Shown: positions 1 to 6,717, counted from the first letter of the stretch. The stretch is DNA of 19,342 nucleotides from Syntrophobacterales bacterium (GCA_021159265.1 JAGGSD010000063.1:1-19342), one strand, 5' to 3'. The notes: a model not told the origin generated them from the sequence alone. Numbers and translations: made by a program.

Positions 1-5
1 TTAAA

Positions 6-37
6 TTTTGAGTCTGACGCAGAAATTGGGCGAAAGG
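6..37 (+). repeat. 32-bp dispersed repeat, copy 1
   Basis: The stretch starting TTTTGAG and ending ATTGGGCGAAAGG matches 6751-6782 at about 26 of 32 positions in the same orientation. It lies just upstream of the first gene. Short open frames run through 1-91, and one even ends in an ATGA overlap with the ATG at 88. Because the sequence recurs in a second intergenic region, I read it as a repeat and not as the tail of an upstream gene. Confidence 0.5.
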
Positions 38-87
38 GGGCGTTTTGCAAAGGTTTCTAACAACCTGAGCAGTTACGGAAAGCCTTT

Positions 88-900
88 ATGAAACCATCCG
101 GTATTATAACTCTGACAACCGATTTCGGACTGAGCGATCCCTATGTGGCGATCATAAAAGGCGTCATTCTATCCATAAATCCGCAGGCAAAAATCGTTGA
201 TGTAACCCACCGGATATCTCCCGGGTTACTGTTTCAAGCCGCCGGTATCATAGAAGAAACAGTAAAATATTTTCCCGAAGGCACTGTAAACCTGGTTGTC
301 GTTGACCCTGGCGTTGGTGGTCAGAGACGTCCCATTGCTTGTGAAACGGAGAAATCCTTCTTTGTCGCGCCTGATAACGGCGTCTTATGGCCGGTACTTG
401 AAGGGCAGGGCACTTCTAAGGTCGTTCATCTAACAGCAACGAAATATTTTCTCCCTCATATCAGTGATACTTTTCATGGCAGGGATATATTTGCTCCTAT
501 TGCGGCGCATATTTCTCTGGGAACTGATATCAGCAAAATGGGGTCAATTATTGCTGATCCGATGAAGCTGAAAATTCTCAAACCGCGTATAAAAGGGCGT
601 GTCCTGTATGGTGAGGTCATTCGTGTGGACAACTTTGGCAATTTGATTACAAATATACATCAGGCAGAACTGGAGGCATTTCTTCAAGCCGCCAGTCCGA
701 TTGTAAGATTGGGAAAGTTGACAATTCAGGAAATCAGGAACACCTATACCAGTGTTCCTGAAGGTGAACCCCTTGCCTTATACGGCAGTTCTCATCTTCT
801 TGAAATTGCCGTTAATATGGGAAAGGCAAGCGATATCCTCGGCCTCAGGCACGATGAGGTTATCGGTGCCTCAGTTACCATAACAAAGGATGATGAATAA
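88..900 (+). CDS. SAM hydroxide adenosyltransferase (SAM hydrolase, DUF62 / chlorinase-fluorinase superfamily)
   Basis: Predicted to hydrolyse S-adenosylmethionine to adenosine and methionine, using a water-derived hydroxide as nucleophile. The 270-residue protein has the family length and the N-terminal ITLTTDFG...DPYVA motif. The Asp-Arg-His signature of the hydrolase branch is visible: Asp73 in VVVDPGVG, Arg80 or Arg81 seven to eight residues later, and His130 in DTFHGRDIFAP. The C-terminal domain carries VDNFGNLITN near residues 205-214. The weak purine-rich stretch CGGAAAG lies upstream of the ATG. Family assignment is firm. The hydrolase activity, as opposed to halogenase, follows from the DxxxxxxR spacing; the physiological role is unclear. 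No partner gene follows, only an inositol monophosphatase relic. Confidence 0.93.
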   Translation: MKPSGIITLTTDFGLSDPYVAIIKGVILSINPQAKIVDVTHRISPGLLFQAAGIIEETVKYFPEGTVNLVVVDPGVGGQRRPIACETEKSFFVAPDNGVLWPVLEGQGTSKVVHLTATKYFLPHISDTFHGRDIFAPIAAHISLGTDISKMGSIIADPMKLKILKPRIKGRVLYGEVIRVDNFGNLITNIHQAELEAFLQAASPIVRLGKLTIQEIRNTYTSVPEGEPLALYGSSHLLEIAVNMGKASDILGLRHDEVIGASVTITKDDE

Positions 901-920
901 ATAATCTCCCCTCTTTTCTC

Positions 921-1046
921 CTGAGCTTGAATCCATGGGATACTGCTGCCGGCTGGCTTATGGTGAAGAAAGCAGGTGGACTGATTACTGATATTTTTGG
1001 GGGAGATTATCACCTGAAATCACTTCACATACTTGCCGTAATTTGA
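921..1046 (+). pseudogene. Relic of an inositol monophosphatase family gene (C-terminal fragment)
   Basis: Reading from the TTG at 927 gives LNPWDTAAGWLMVKKAGG, then LITDIFGG, then HLKSLHILA, ending in TGA at 1044-1046. This is the C-terminal signature of SuhB/inositol monophosphatases (PWDTAAG with the metal-binding Asp, EAGG-like turn, final ILA). No start codon or N-terminal two thirds is present: an in-frame stop lies at 894-896 and the preceding gene ends at 900. The homology stops where a dispersed repeat begins (1041). It is therefore a truncated, non-functional remnant of about 39 codons. The IMPase identity is a motif match by eye and is fairly secure. How the gene was lost is inference. 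Confidence 0.8.
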
Positions 1047-1128
1047 CAGAGATTTTTTGCATTTTGTTATAATATAATAACAGAACAGCAAGGCAAATAA
1101 GCTTTGAACCTTTGAACCTGAGTATTAC
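1041..1128 (+). repeat. Promoter-bearing dispersed repeat (family A), copy 1
   Basis: This closely matches 8486-8565 in the same orientation, including TTGACAGAGAT, CATTTTGTTATAATATAATA and CAAATAAGCTTTG. Its right end, CTGAGTATTAC, is a variant of the inverted GTAACTACTCAG end seen at 6376, 8103 and 8348. Copy 1 abuts the inositol monophosphatase relic, which suggests insertion into or deletion next to that gene. Confidence 0.75.
1043..1073 (+). promoter_or_regulatory. Putative sigma-70 promoter inside repeat A
   Basis: A perfect -35 TTGACA (1043-1048) is followed by a perfect -10 TATAAT (1068-1073). The 19-bp spacer is slightly long, and a second overlapping TATAAT lies at 1073-1078. It points toward the zinc-ribbon gene at 1186, leaving a leader of about 105 nt. 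The same boxes and spacing are kept in the second copy of the repeat. Confidence 0.5.
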
Positions 1129-1185
1129 AGATACACAGCAAAATGATTGATGTGTTCATGGCTTGCGCAAAAATAGGAGTGGGAA

Positions 1186-1491
1186 ATGTTTTTTTTCATT
1201 GGCGGCATTCAACCGAGAACCAGACGGATCAGTAACAATCCAAGACCATGTCCTTCCTGCGGTTACCAGGCAGCATATTTGAAAAGGGTTGATAGTTATC
1301 TGAGTCTGTTTTTTATTCCTATTTTCCCGGTCAAGCGGGGTGACACGGTTCTAATATGTGAAAGATGCGGTGCTATTTTCGACGAGAAGAGTAGAACAAC
1401 AACTGGTAGTTTCAGGTGTCGTTACTGTGGACGAAAATTGAGCGAAGATTTTATCTTCTGTCCCTATTGTGGAAAGAAGACTGGTCTTTAA
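1186..1491 (+). CDS. Small double zinc-ribbon protein
   Basis: This 101-residue protein has four CxxC knuckles: CPSCG (22-26), CERCG (about 58-62), CRYCG (about 78-82) and CPYCG (about 92-96). They would fold as two zinc ribbons, the first split by a hydrophobic segment YLSLFFIPIFPVKRG typical of the zinc-ribbon_15-like family. Start: ATG at 1186 after GGAGTGGGAA. No enzymatic function can be assigned; such proteins are usually annotated as zinc-ribbon domain proteins of unknown role. Its last 41 bases overlap the 3' end of the convergent HD-domain gene. Confidence 0.8.
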   Translation: MFFFIGGIQPRTRRISNNPRPCPSCGYQAAYLKRVDSYLSLFFIPIFPVKRGDTVLICERCGAIFDEKSRTTTGSFRCRYCGRKLSEDFIFCPYCGKKTGL

Positions 1492-2038
1492 CCCAGCTTT
1501 TTACAAGAGACACAAGTTTTTTATCTTCATAATTGAAATCTGCCACAATCGCCTTCAGATCATCCGTCAATTTTCTGTAACCCCACAGATATCTCTCTTT
1601 TGTCTCTTCTACCCCATTACGTATAAAATAAAAGGGGAGATTGACATCAAAAAATGAGATACTGTCCGCATCCCTTAACAGGTTAGCCCTGTCGTCTCCT
1701 CCCGTCTCATGGATGCAAATGAGATCATACACATCCTCAGTAAGTTTTCTACTCGAACGGCATTCATCCATGATCTCCCTCAATATCTCAGCGCTCTTCA
1801 AGGCATGCGCTTCTTTAAACTCATTGTAACTCTCATAATCCTTGCGCCTGACTTTCCGCTCTTCCACCGCCCTCTCAATATCGTGTCCAAGAGCGGCGAT
1901 CCGCAATGCCTCATCGGCATCTGGATCCAACTTCAACAGCCACTTTAGGGTATTCTTTGAATGTACCGGATCTTCAGGAACGGTGGAATTCGCAATAACT
2001 TTCTCTATCTTCTTCTTTACACAGGTTATACTATTCAC
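1451..2038 (-). CDS. HD-domain metal-dependent hydrolase, last gene of the inositol operon
   Basis: The 195-residue protein has an HD-superfamily arrangement: His26, His52-Asp53 (LGHDIERA), His78, His110 and Asp123/Asp125 (RDADSISFFD). These could bind one or two metal ions for phosphomonoester or phosphodiester hydrolysis. The stretch around LLKLDPDADEALRIAA also resembles DUF4202 proteins. The GTG start at 2038 overlaps the last 8 nt of the upstream cytidylyltransferase/transferase gene, implying translational coupling; no strong ribosome site of its own is seen. Its place after inositol-1-phosphate synthase and the fused IPCT/DIPPS-type enzyme suggests a phosphatase or hydrolase acting on a product of that pathway, but the substrate is inferred from context only. 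The 3' end overlaps the convergent zinc-ribbon gene by 41 nt. Confidence 0.82.
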   Translation of the reverse strand: MNSITCVKKKIEKVIANSTVPEDPVHSKNTLKWLLKLDPDADEALRIAALGHDIERAVEERKVRRKDYESYNEFKEAHALKSAEILREIMDECRSSRKLTEDVYDLICIHETGGDDRANLLRDADSISFFDVNLPFYFIRNGVEETKERYLWGYRKLTDDLKAIVADFNYEDKKLVSLVKSWVKDQSSFHNRDRR

Positions 2039-3356
2039 TTTTATAACAGACTATTACTCGCCTAATATTCTCAATATTCATCAAAAGTGCGAGGAAAAGA
2101 AGTGTCAAAAATGCCTGATTGACTATGGCTCCAATGAATACTACGAACATCCTGACATCACGTCCCATTCTAAAATAATTCTTTTCCTCACCAAGCAGCT
2201 TTTTCATGAGACCATCATATTTGTCAGCCGTATAGCTATTCATAAACGAACCGATAATAGCCATAAATCCAACAAATAAAGAAAGAAAATCATATCCTGT
2301 CACTAAAGTATAGCAGGTCAATCCCAAAAGGATAAACGCATCCGCATACCGGTCTAAAACAGCATCAAACCATCCACCAAAATCACTCTCTTGATGTTTC
2401 AACCGCGCAACTTCTCCGTCACAGCCATCGATAATAGAGGCTATCTGGACAATAATTCCGCCAGTGGCAAGAGCCATATAGTCGCCCAAGAGGAAAAAGG
2501 CTGAGGCTATCAAAGAAAGGAGGAAAGAAAAGAATGATATCTGGTTAGGAGTAATATCAGTTTTTACGAAATATTTTGAAATTATAAAAGAGAGTGGTCT
2601 ATTTAAATACCTTGATACAGGACCATCAGAAGGCTTCTTTAATCTATCTATCAGCGCCCTTTCTGCTTTGTGAAGTGTTTCTTCGTCATCCACATCTATC
2701 CAGAAACCATTTCCAACGTCAAAGGTTCTAATCCTTTCATCTTCGGACATTATCCTTATGGCTCCAGAAAGAGCGCTATCATTGTTACGTGCAATACTTG
2801 TCTCAATTGCCGTAAAGATCGCCGGTGAACAGAGAAACATCCCCGTATCGTATGCATTATACCTTGTAAGATTTTTCCCTATATCTTTTACCTTACCATT
2901 CTCTACAAGAACCTTTGTAACATCATTGATATCAACTAAGCTATTTGAAGTTGTATTATAATCAACTGCCAATATGACTTCACCATTCTGCAGTCGCTCG
3001 CCTTTCAGTCTCTTAAGAATTTCTTCATCAAAGATGTGGTCGCCCATTAACAGAATGAAATTGCCATCCAAAAAATCCTTTGCCTTAAGAACAGATAAAC
3101 CATTTTCCTTTTCCCATTCCTCGTTATTGATATGGTTTATCTTTATATTTCTGACCTGGCTGAATCTGGTAAGGCACTGCCTCACCTTTTCGCCATTGTA
3201 CCCTGTTACAACATAAAAGTCGTCAAGACCACTTTTGCTTGCCGTTAATATCACATGTTCGATAAGGGGAAGTCCGAGAAGCGAAACGAGGGGTTTTGAA
3301 TCTCCCCTTTTCGATAACCTGCTTCCCCTACCAGCTGCAATGATCAGGCATTTCAT
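2031..3356 (-). CDS. Bifunctional inositol-1-phosphate cytidylyltransferase / CDP-alcohol phosphatidyltransferase (IPCT/DIPPS-type fusion)
   Basis: This 441-residue protein is a two-domain fusion. Residues 1-235 are a nucleotidyltransferase: MKCLIIAAGRGSRL with the glycine-rich NTP loop, then KPLV at 21-24 and MGDHIFD near 104-110. Residues 245-441 are a membrane CDP-alcohol phosphatidyltransferase with the full motif D310-x2-D313-G-x2-A-R-x8-G-x3-D331-x3-D335, followed by several hydrophobic segments. This architecture is known from IPCT/DIPPS, which makes CDP-inositol and joins it to inositol phosphate, and from a related CDP-inositol route to inositol phospholipids. The gene lies 21 bp after inositol-1-phosphate synthase, which supplies the substrate, so the substrate call is well supported. 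The acceptor (inositol phosphate or a lipid) cannot be read from sequence. Confidence 0.88.
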   Translation of the reverse strand: MKCLIIAAGRGSRLSKRGDSKPLVSLLGLPLIEHVILTASKSGLDDFYVVTGYNGEKVRQCLTRFSQVRNIKINHINNEEWEKENGLSVLKAKDFLDGNFILLMGDHIFDEEILKRLKGERLQNGEVILAVDYNTTSNSLVDINDVTKVLVENGKVKDIGKNLTRYNAYDTGMFLCSPAIFTAIETSIARNNDSALSGAIRIMSEDERIRTFDVGNGFWIDVDDEETLHKAERALIDRLKKPSDGPVSRYLNRPLSFIISKYFVKTDITPNQISFFSFLLSLIASAFFLLGDYMALATGGIIVQIASIIDGCDGEVARLKHQESDFGGWFDAVLDRYADAFILLGLTCYTLVTGYDFLSLFVGFMAIIGSFMNSYTADKYDGLMKKLLGEEKNYFRMGRDVRMFVVFIGAIVNQAFLTLLFLALLMNIENIRRVIVCYKSE

Positions 3357-3377
3357 GATTTTACCTTCAGCTCTCTA

Positions 3378-4481
3378 TTAATCCTCTCTCTTTCCTGAAA
3401 TAAATTCCTCGGTCATTCTGTATGCCTCACTATCGGTGAACTGTTTCGGAGGATGTTTCATAAAATAGGCAGAAGGGGAGTACAGAAGACCCCCTTTACC
3501 CCTTTCAAGTGCCAGCTTACAGCACCTTATGGCATCAATTACCACGCCTCCGGAGTTGGGTGAATCTTCCACGGAAAGCCTGAGTTCAAGGTTCATGGGC
3601 ACATCACCGAAGAGTTTTCCCTCCATACGGAGAAAGCAGACCTTATTGTCCTTTTGCCATGCTACCCAGTCGCTGGGACCGATATGAATATTTTCATTAT
3701 CCAGGCGACCTTTGGTTTGAGATTGTACAGCCTCGGTTTTAGATTCTCTCTTGGAAGTAAGACGGTTTCTGTCGAGCATGTTCAGAAAATCTGTATTTCC
3801 GCCGGTATTCAACTGATATGTTCGCTCAAGTTTTACTCCTCTCCTTTTAAAAAGATTTGTTAATACCCGATGCACAATGGTAGCCCCGAGCTGAGATTTT
3901 ACATCATCTCCTATAATTGGTATCCCCTTATCTTCAAATCGCCCGGCCCATTTGGAATCACTGGCTATAAAAACAGGCATGTTATTTATAAAGCCCACTC
4001 CGGCGTCGAGCGCACATTCAGCATAAAATTTTGTTGCTTCTTCAGAACCCACGGGAAGGTAATTTAGAAGGATTTCTGTACCAGATTCTCTGAGTTCCCT
4101 GACAACATCCTCTTTACTTGCCTCTTTTTCGTCGGATAAAAGGAAGGTGTATTTTTCATCATAGTTCTTCATATGTTCTGCAAATCCATCCAGTATTCTA
4201 CCCATCCGGACAATTGTTCCTTTCTTAGAAACATTCTCATGAAAGATTGTAGTGCAGTTAGGGAGCTGAAAAATTGCCTCTGATATATCTTTCCCGACTT
4301 TTCTCTTATCGATATCGAAAGCTGCAACAACTTCAATATCGTAAGGCTTATAGCCGCCGATATCCCAATGCATTAAACCGATTATGTCCTTTTCTGTTTT
4401 TGTTTTGTAATGTTCAATTCCCTGGACTAAAGAAAAAGCACAATTGCCTATGCCAACAATACCGATTCTGATCTTTGCCAT
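3378..4481 (-). CDS. myo-Inositol-1-phosphate synthase
   Basis: Converts glucose 6-phosphate to L-myo-inositol 1-phosphate, with NAD as a cycling cofactor. The 367-residue protein starts MAKIRIGIVGIGNCAFSLVQG, the GxGNCA-type NAD-binding motif of the short archaeal/actinobacterial form. It also shows FINNMPVFIASD, GDDVKSQLGATIVHRVLT and LNTGGNTDFLNM, which form the active-site region. I chose ATG 4481 because AGGAGG sits 8 nt upstream on the minus strand; an open frame extends 10 codons further to 4511 but has no ribosome site. It is first in an operon with the fused cytidylyltransferase/CDP-alcohol transferase and the HD-domain gene. Confidence 0.93.
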   Translation of the reverse strand: MAKIRIGIVGIGNCAFSLVQGIEHYKTKTEKDIIGLMHWDIGGYKPYDIEVVAAFDIDKRKVGKDISEAIFQLPNCTTIFHENVSKKGTIVRMGRILDGFAEHMKNYDEKYTFLLSDEKEASKEDVVRELRESGTEILLNYLPVGSEEATKFYAECALDAGVGFINNMPVFIASDSKWAGRFEDKGIPIIGDDVKSQLGATIVHRVLTNLFKRRGVKLERTYQLNTGGNTDFLNMLDRNRLTSKRESKTEAVQSQTKGRLDNENIHIGPSDWVAWQKDNKVCFLRMEGKLFGDVPMNLELRLSVEDSPNSGGVVIDAIRCCKLALERGKGGLLYSPSAYFMKHPPKQFTDSEAYRMTEEFISGKRED

Positions 4482-4548
4482 AATTATTAACCTCCTGTAC
4501 GCTTTAATCAAAGATATTTTTATGATCCTTCAGAATTGACAATCTCGT

Positions 4549-4598
4549 AAAAAGCTCCGCTATGCCGTTTAGCGGCATTATAATGGAAAGTAACTTTT
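4549..4598. repeat. Hairpin repeat AAGCTCCGCTATGCC (family C), copy 1
   Basis: The core AAGCTCCGCTATGCCGTTTAGCGGCAT folds as a hairpin and is followed by TATAATGGAAAGTAACTT. It closely matches 4733-4784. It is preceded by TTGACAATCTCGTAAAAAG, the terminal motif of family D. The minus strand holds a perfect TATAAT at about 4577-4582, about 95 nt before the inositol synthase start, but no convincing -35 box. Confidence 0.6.
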
Positions 4599-4613
4599 AC
4601 AAAGCATGTTTAA

Positions 4614-4668
4614 GGCCGATGGGGGCATCGGCCCCTACATATTGTAGGGCCTGTTCCCCGAACAGGCC
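4614..4668. repeat. Three abutting hairpins, REP-like
   Basis: Three palindromes touch or share bases: GGCCGATG/CATCGGCC (4614-4633), CCCTACA/TGTAGGG (4633-4649) and GGCCTGTTC/GAACAGGCC (4648-4668). All arms are perfect, with loops of 3-4 nt. This layout is that of extragenic palindromic repeats common in uncultivated bacterial genomes. Confidence 0.7.
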
Positions 4669-4732
4669 GTGTATCTGGATAGTGTCCAGTGAAATCAACA
4701 AGTTATATTAAATTCGCCCAAACGAGTTACTT

Positions 4733-4784
4733 GAAAGCTCCGCTATGCCATTTTACGGCATTGTAAGGGGAAGTAACTTGCAGC
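4733..4784. repeat. Hairpin repeat AAGCTCCGCTATGCC (family C), copy 2
   Basis: The core AAGCTCCGCTATGCCATTTTACGGCATTG and the tail GGGGAAGTAACTT match copy 1 at 4549. The outer arms AGTTACTT (just upstream, about 4724-4731) and AAGTAACT are also inverted, so the whole unit can fold into one long imperfect hairpin. Confidence 0.6.
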
Positions 4785-4880
4785 GCAGCTACTCAGAGGC
4801 ATCAAACATCAACCTGCCTGTGTTACGGCAGGCAGGTCTGCGTTTTTACTATACGGGTAGGGGAGGTTTTAACCTCCCTT

Positions 4881-4951
4881 CACGGTTCGGCTGAGCTCAC
4901 GCCAAAGTCTCACGCCGAAGGCTCACCGAAGACTGACGGGCGACTAAAGTC
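4881..4951 (+). repeat. GGTTCGGCTGAGCTC repeat (family E), copy 1
   Basis: The unit starts CACGGTTCGGCTGAGCTCACG and ends GGGCGACTAAAGTC. Related copies lie at 6678-6717 and 8136-8210 in the same orientation and at 8418-8474 inverted. It contains internal short repeats of the CTCACGCCGAAG type. Confidence 0.65.
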
Positions 4952-4969
4952 ACCCCCCACCCCCACTGT

Positions 4970-5058
4970 TTTGATAAAAAATCTCAGTGATATTAAACTC
5001 TTCGGTGTAGCTCAGAATGACAAAAGAGTATTTTTGTTACTTTTTACGGGTGCGTCAA
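4970..5058. repeat. MITE-like element with TTTTTACG-type ends (family D), shortened copy
   Basis: This aligns with 7470-7602 over AATCTCAGTRATATYA, CAGAATGACAAAAGAGT, TTTTTGT and the right end CTTTTTACGGGTGCGTCA. It lacks roughly 44 bp of the left half found in the 7470 copy, so it looks like an internal-deletion derivative. Confidence 0.55.
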
Positions 5059-5060
5059 TG

Positions 5061-5404
5061 TTGACGATTTCGTAAAAAGCCGAATTTCTACCCTTCCCCG
5101 ATCAGGTCGAGGACAAGCTTTGTCATTCCCGTGAAAACGGGAATCCAGTCTTTTCAAATGTTTAGCTATTTATGGATTCCCGTTCCCCGATTGAAGTCGA
5201 GGACAGGTTTCACGGGAATGACAGACTTTCTACGAGTTGAATTCATCAATGTTGACTTTACAAATATCAGCATCGTAGAATTTTATATTGGTTTATTTCA
5301 AGACCGTCAAAAATAGAAGAAACATAGCACTAATAATTAAATGCTTCTTTGCATTTTGTCAAGAAACAGCTAAAAGATTTTTTTAACTCTGAAAATATGC
5401 CCCC
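5061..5404. repeat. Composite repeat (family D ends plus 173-bp family B arm), copy 1
   Basis: The left end TTGACGATTTCGTAAAAAGC pairs with TCTACGAGTTGAATTCATCAA (about 5229-5249). Between them lies an inverted pair of the GTCATTCCCGTG/CACGGGAATGAC type. The segment 5231-5404 then matches 7897-8070 at high identity, including CAAATATCAGCATCGTAGAA, TTTTATATTGGTTTATTTCA and TTTTGTCAAGAAACAGCTAA. The centre differs entirely from the 7842 copy while both outer parts are shared. Confidence 0.7.
5334..5362 (-). promoter_or_regulatory. Putative minus-strand sigma-70 promoter in family B repeat, copy 1
   Basis: On the minus strand TTGACA (5362-5357) and TAATTA (5339-5334) are separated by 17 bp. The spacer contains the inverted pair AAATGC/GCATTT. 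The same layout recurs in the second copy of the repeat. It faces the inositol operon, about 850 bp away, across several hairpins, so direct control of that operon is uncertain. Confidence 0.35.
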
Positions 5405-5631
5405 GCGCCAGGAGGAACATAACATGTTGTGTTCCTCCTTCTTACCATCTCTGCCTTCTTCCACCACTGGTGTCTTTAGCCACATCCGGTGGGAGTTCCA
5501 GGAACATCTTACTAATTTCGGAAATGCGATCTCTCCTGTCTTTTCTCTTCAAGGAAAAGGACGTTCCTTGACTTTTTACGGGTGTATCGATAGTAAGGGT
5601 TACAAGAAATCCAAAAAAGGGATATTATTTC

Positions 5632-6372
5632 ATGTCGCCGGCTCAAATTATAATCTTTTTTCTTATCGGACTGTTTGCCGGTTGCATGAGTGGGATGTTC
5701 GGAATTGGAGGGGGTGGTATCAGGATACCCCTGCTTAATCTGGCCGGAGTGCCGTTATTAAGCGCTTTCGCAATTAATATTATTGTCATTCCTTTTTCAT
5801 CGGCCGTAGGGGCCGTTAGTCAGAGAAGAAATATAGATAAGAACATTGCCTTGCATATGGTCGCTGGTGGTACACTGGGCTCGGTAATGGGTGCATATCT
5901 TGCCGGTCTGATTCCGACATTAACTTTAGCGATTATCTTTGTAATCGTTTCCATTATAACGATATTGGGAATATATCTTGATAGAATTGCTCCGGGATTT
6001 TCCCGGAAAATAGTCCCGGATTCAAAAAACATTGTTATCGGTTCACTCTGTTTGAACCTGATAACGGGCATGCGGGGAGGGAGTGGGGGCGCTCTTTTTC
6101 CGCCATTCCTGAGGGCCATGCACTTTGACATTCACAAGGCAATTGCTACATCACTATCTGTAACAATTTTTACAGCTTCAGCCGCTATTGTTATCTACTG
6201 GCATCGCGGCAATATAATATGGCTGCCCACTTTGTGCGTGCTTGTTGGATCAATGATCGGGGCAAGAGCAGGAAGTAAGGTTTCACTGAAGACAAAACCT
6301 TTCTGGCTGGAAATCGGTCTTTCCATATTAACCGTAGCTTTAGCTTTCCTCACAGTCTATAAGGCATTGTGA
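5632..6372 (+). CDS. TauE/SafE family (TSUP) membrane permease
   Basis: A predicted anion exporter of the sulfite/organosulfonate/organic-acid type in the inner membrane. The 246-residue protein is almost wholly hydrophobic, with about eight membrane segments. It carries the two inverted family motifs: GCMSGMFGIGGGGIRIPLL near residues 17-35 and LITGMRGGSGGALFPPFL near residues 144-161. Length matches the family. Start: ATG 5632 after AAAGGGA. The substrate cannot be inferred: no sulfur gene is adjacent and the gene is isolated between repeat-rich spacers. The repeat end at 5570-5590 lies immediately upstream, where a promoter would be expected. Confidence 0.9.
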   Translation: MSPAQIIIFFLIGLFAGCMSGMFGIGGGGIRIPLLNLAGVPLLSAFAINIIVIPFSSAVGAVSQRRNIDKNIALHMVAGGTLGSVMGAYLAGLIPTLTLAIIFVIVSIITILGIYLDRIAPGFSRKIVPDSKNIVIGSLCLNLITGMRGGSGGALFPPFLRAMHFDIHKAIATSLSVTIFTASAAIVIYWHRGNIIWLPTLCVLVGSMIGARAGSKVSLKTKPFWLEIGLSILTVALAFLTVYKAL

Positions 6373-6677
6373 TTCGTAACTACTCAGATGGATAGACTAA
6401 AGGTAAATGGCTGAAGGGAACAGCTCATGCTGGCGAGTTGCAGTATTGGTTTATCGTGTGACTGCGTTGCAAGAGTTTTATTGGGCGGTTGGAGAACAAG
6501 TTATCCGGAATCTTGATTCCTCAGGAAGATGGCAGCCTAAAGAAGGGTTGTCAAAACTTATCATGCCCCCCCCGATTTTAATAATATAAATGACTCTGTT
6601 GATTTATGAGGATTTTCGTTCAAGATCAAGCCTGCCTGCGCTACCTGCACGGCAGACAGGGCATGCGAAAAAAAATA

Positions 6678-6717
6678 ACGGTTCGACTGAGCTCACGCCG
6701 AAGGCTCGCCGAAGTCC
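6678..6717 (+). repeat. GGTTCGGCTGAGCTC repeat (family E), copy 2
   Basis: ACGGTTCGACTGAGCTCACG, then CCGAAGGCTCGCCGAAGTCC, matches the left part of 4881-4951 and of 8136-8210. Confidence 0.6.

Larger units (their letters stand above)
4482..5631. other. 1.15-kb gene-free region packed with palindromic repeats
   Basis: No credible gene is seen; the open frames at 5131 and 5349 are repeat DNA or out-of-frame reading into the permease gene. Further palindromes include ACCTGCCTG/CAGGCAGGT (about 4810-4836), GGGAGGTT/AACCTCCC (4861-4878), AGGAGGAACA/TGTTCCTCCT (about 5410-5440) and TCAAGGAA/TTCCTTGA (5549-5571). The last sits at a solo repeat end, GACTTTTTACGGGTGTATC (5570-5588). The promoters of the inositol operon (-) and the permease (+) must lie here or upstream. 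Confidence 0.7.

Noticed and set aside
1..91. Possible C-terminal end of an upstream gene, one frame even ending in an ATGA overlap with 88
   Set aside because: The region contains a repeat also found intergenically at 6751-6782, and each frame is closed by a stop within 90 bp, so no coding claim is justified.
1842..2279. 145-codon plus-strand open frame
   Set aside because: It lies antisense to the HD-hydrolase and CDP-alcohol transferase genes, which have clear motifs; it has no domain of its own.
5349..5738. 129-codon plus-strand open frame upstream of the TauE-type gene
   Set aside because: It starts in a dispersed repeat and its last third is the permease sequence read in a different frame.
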